From contig NZ_JAGIKV010000036.1 of NCBI RefSeq assembly GCF_017874615.1, positions 1 through 50,923 on the forward strand: a stretch of 50,923 bases of DNA. Reading direction: 5' to 3'. The notes under the pieces were generated by a model, which saw nothing but the letters and a program-made list of their open reading frames with translations, was not told the origin of the DNA and searched no databases. Both the position numbers and the translations under genes were made by a program. Source of the DNA: Paenibacillus xylanexedens. Its GTDB lineage: Bacteria > Bacillota > Bacilli > Paenibacillales > Paenibacillaceae. Shown here piece after piece: positions 50,742 to 50,923 of this stretch. The number at the start of each line of letters is the position of its first letter. Within the stretch, counting starts at the first letter, position 1.

Positions 50742-50914
50742 ACGGGTTGAAAATATAATGAGTGAGCCAATATAGACTCATAAGTTTGAAAATTCAAGAA
50801 AAAAAGCAGGTACGCCCTTCTCTGAGAGTGGTATTATCCCCTCAAGGTAGACAGTGAAAAAAAGAGATCATGTTAAAATGAACTCAACACTGAAAACCGG
50901 AGGGGATTTTTGCT
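50742..50914 (+). promoter_or_regulatory. Upstream region of the gene cut by the window end
   Basis: No clear terminator for the YitT gene is seen. An extended -10 box, TGTTAAAAT (50871-50879), and GGAGGGG (50899-50905) lead into the ATG at 50915. The stretch GGTATTATCCCCTCAAGG near 50830 could be the end of an insertion sequence, but this cannot be tested here. Confidence 0.35.
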
Positions 50915-50923
50915 ATGCCAGCG
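50915..50923 (+). CDS. First three codons of a gene cut by the window end
   Basis: ATG CCA GCG, preceded by GGAGGGG nine bases upstream. The ribosome binding site makes a real start likely. The product cannot be told. Confidence 0.5.

Overview
The window reads as a chromosome segment of a motile, spore-forming, S-layered Firmicute, most likely Paenibacillus. The evidence is an alpha/beta-type spore DNA-binding protein, DegS/DegU, ComFA/ComFC, a FlgM-to-Hag flagellar cluster with FliW/CsrA, several very large surface proteins with S-layer homology (SLH) domains, strong AGGAGG-type ribosome binding sites and intrinsic terminators after most units. No tRNA, rRNA or CRISPR array was seen. All genes called here lie on the plus strand; long minus-strand reading frames are shadows.

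Layout. (1) 1-25.7 kb, the cell-surface region: a TagO/WecA-type polymer-initiating transferase; an SLH protein with a textbook sigma-D promoter; a small coiled-coil-like protein; the probable major S-layer protein with N-terminal SLH domains and two tandem translation starts; two unrecognised secreted proteins; an IS200/IS605 element (tnpA, tnpB, omega RNA); a spore SASP gene; metK; another large SLH protein; a stalk-domain gene split by an in-frame TGA; and a phosphodiester glycosidase with a stalk domain. TagO-type enzymes start the wall polymers to which SLH domains bind, so much of this region fits one theme: building and decorating the cell surface. (2) 25.8-31.7 kb: degS-degU, a small membrane protein, then comFA-comFC behind a leader with an intrinsic terminator and two ComK-type AT boxes. 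(3) 32-43.4 kb, late flagellar genes: yvyF, flgM, flgN, flgK, flgL, a DUF6470 gene, fliW, csrA, hag, a glycosyltransferase-TPR gene, flaG, fliD, fliS and a fliT-like gene. (4) 43.6-50.9 kb: a cold shock protein, hpf, secA, prfB with its programmed +1 frameshift, a YitT-family protein, and the first codons of another gene at the edge.

From memory, the order tagO...degSU-comF-yvyF-flgM-flgN-flgK-flgL-yviE-fliW-csrA-hag-flaG-fliD-fliS-fliT-hpf-secA-prfB is that of Bacillus subtilis. The departures are therefore informative: about 24 kb of surface genes, metK, a SASP gene and an IS lie between tagO and degS; no comFB is present; a glycosyltransferase sits between hag and flaG; and a cold shock gene sits before hpf.

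The most unusual regulatory points are: fliW has no ATG, GTG or TTG start available and appears to begin at ATT, directly behind an intrinsic terminator; a very large SLH protein appears to belong to the flagellar sigma-D regulon; the S-layer gene has two in-frame ribosome binding sites; and the hag leader carries a consensus CsrA hairpin plus a second GGA overlapping the Shine-Dalgarno sequence.
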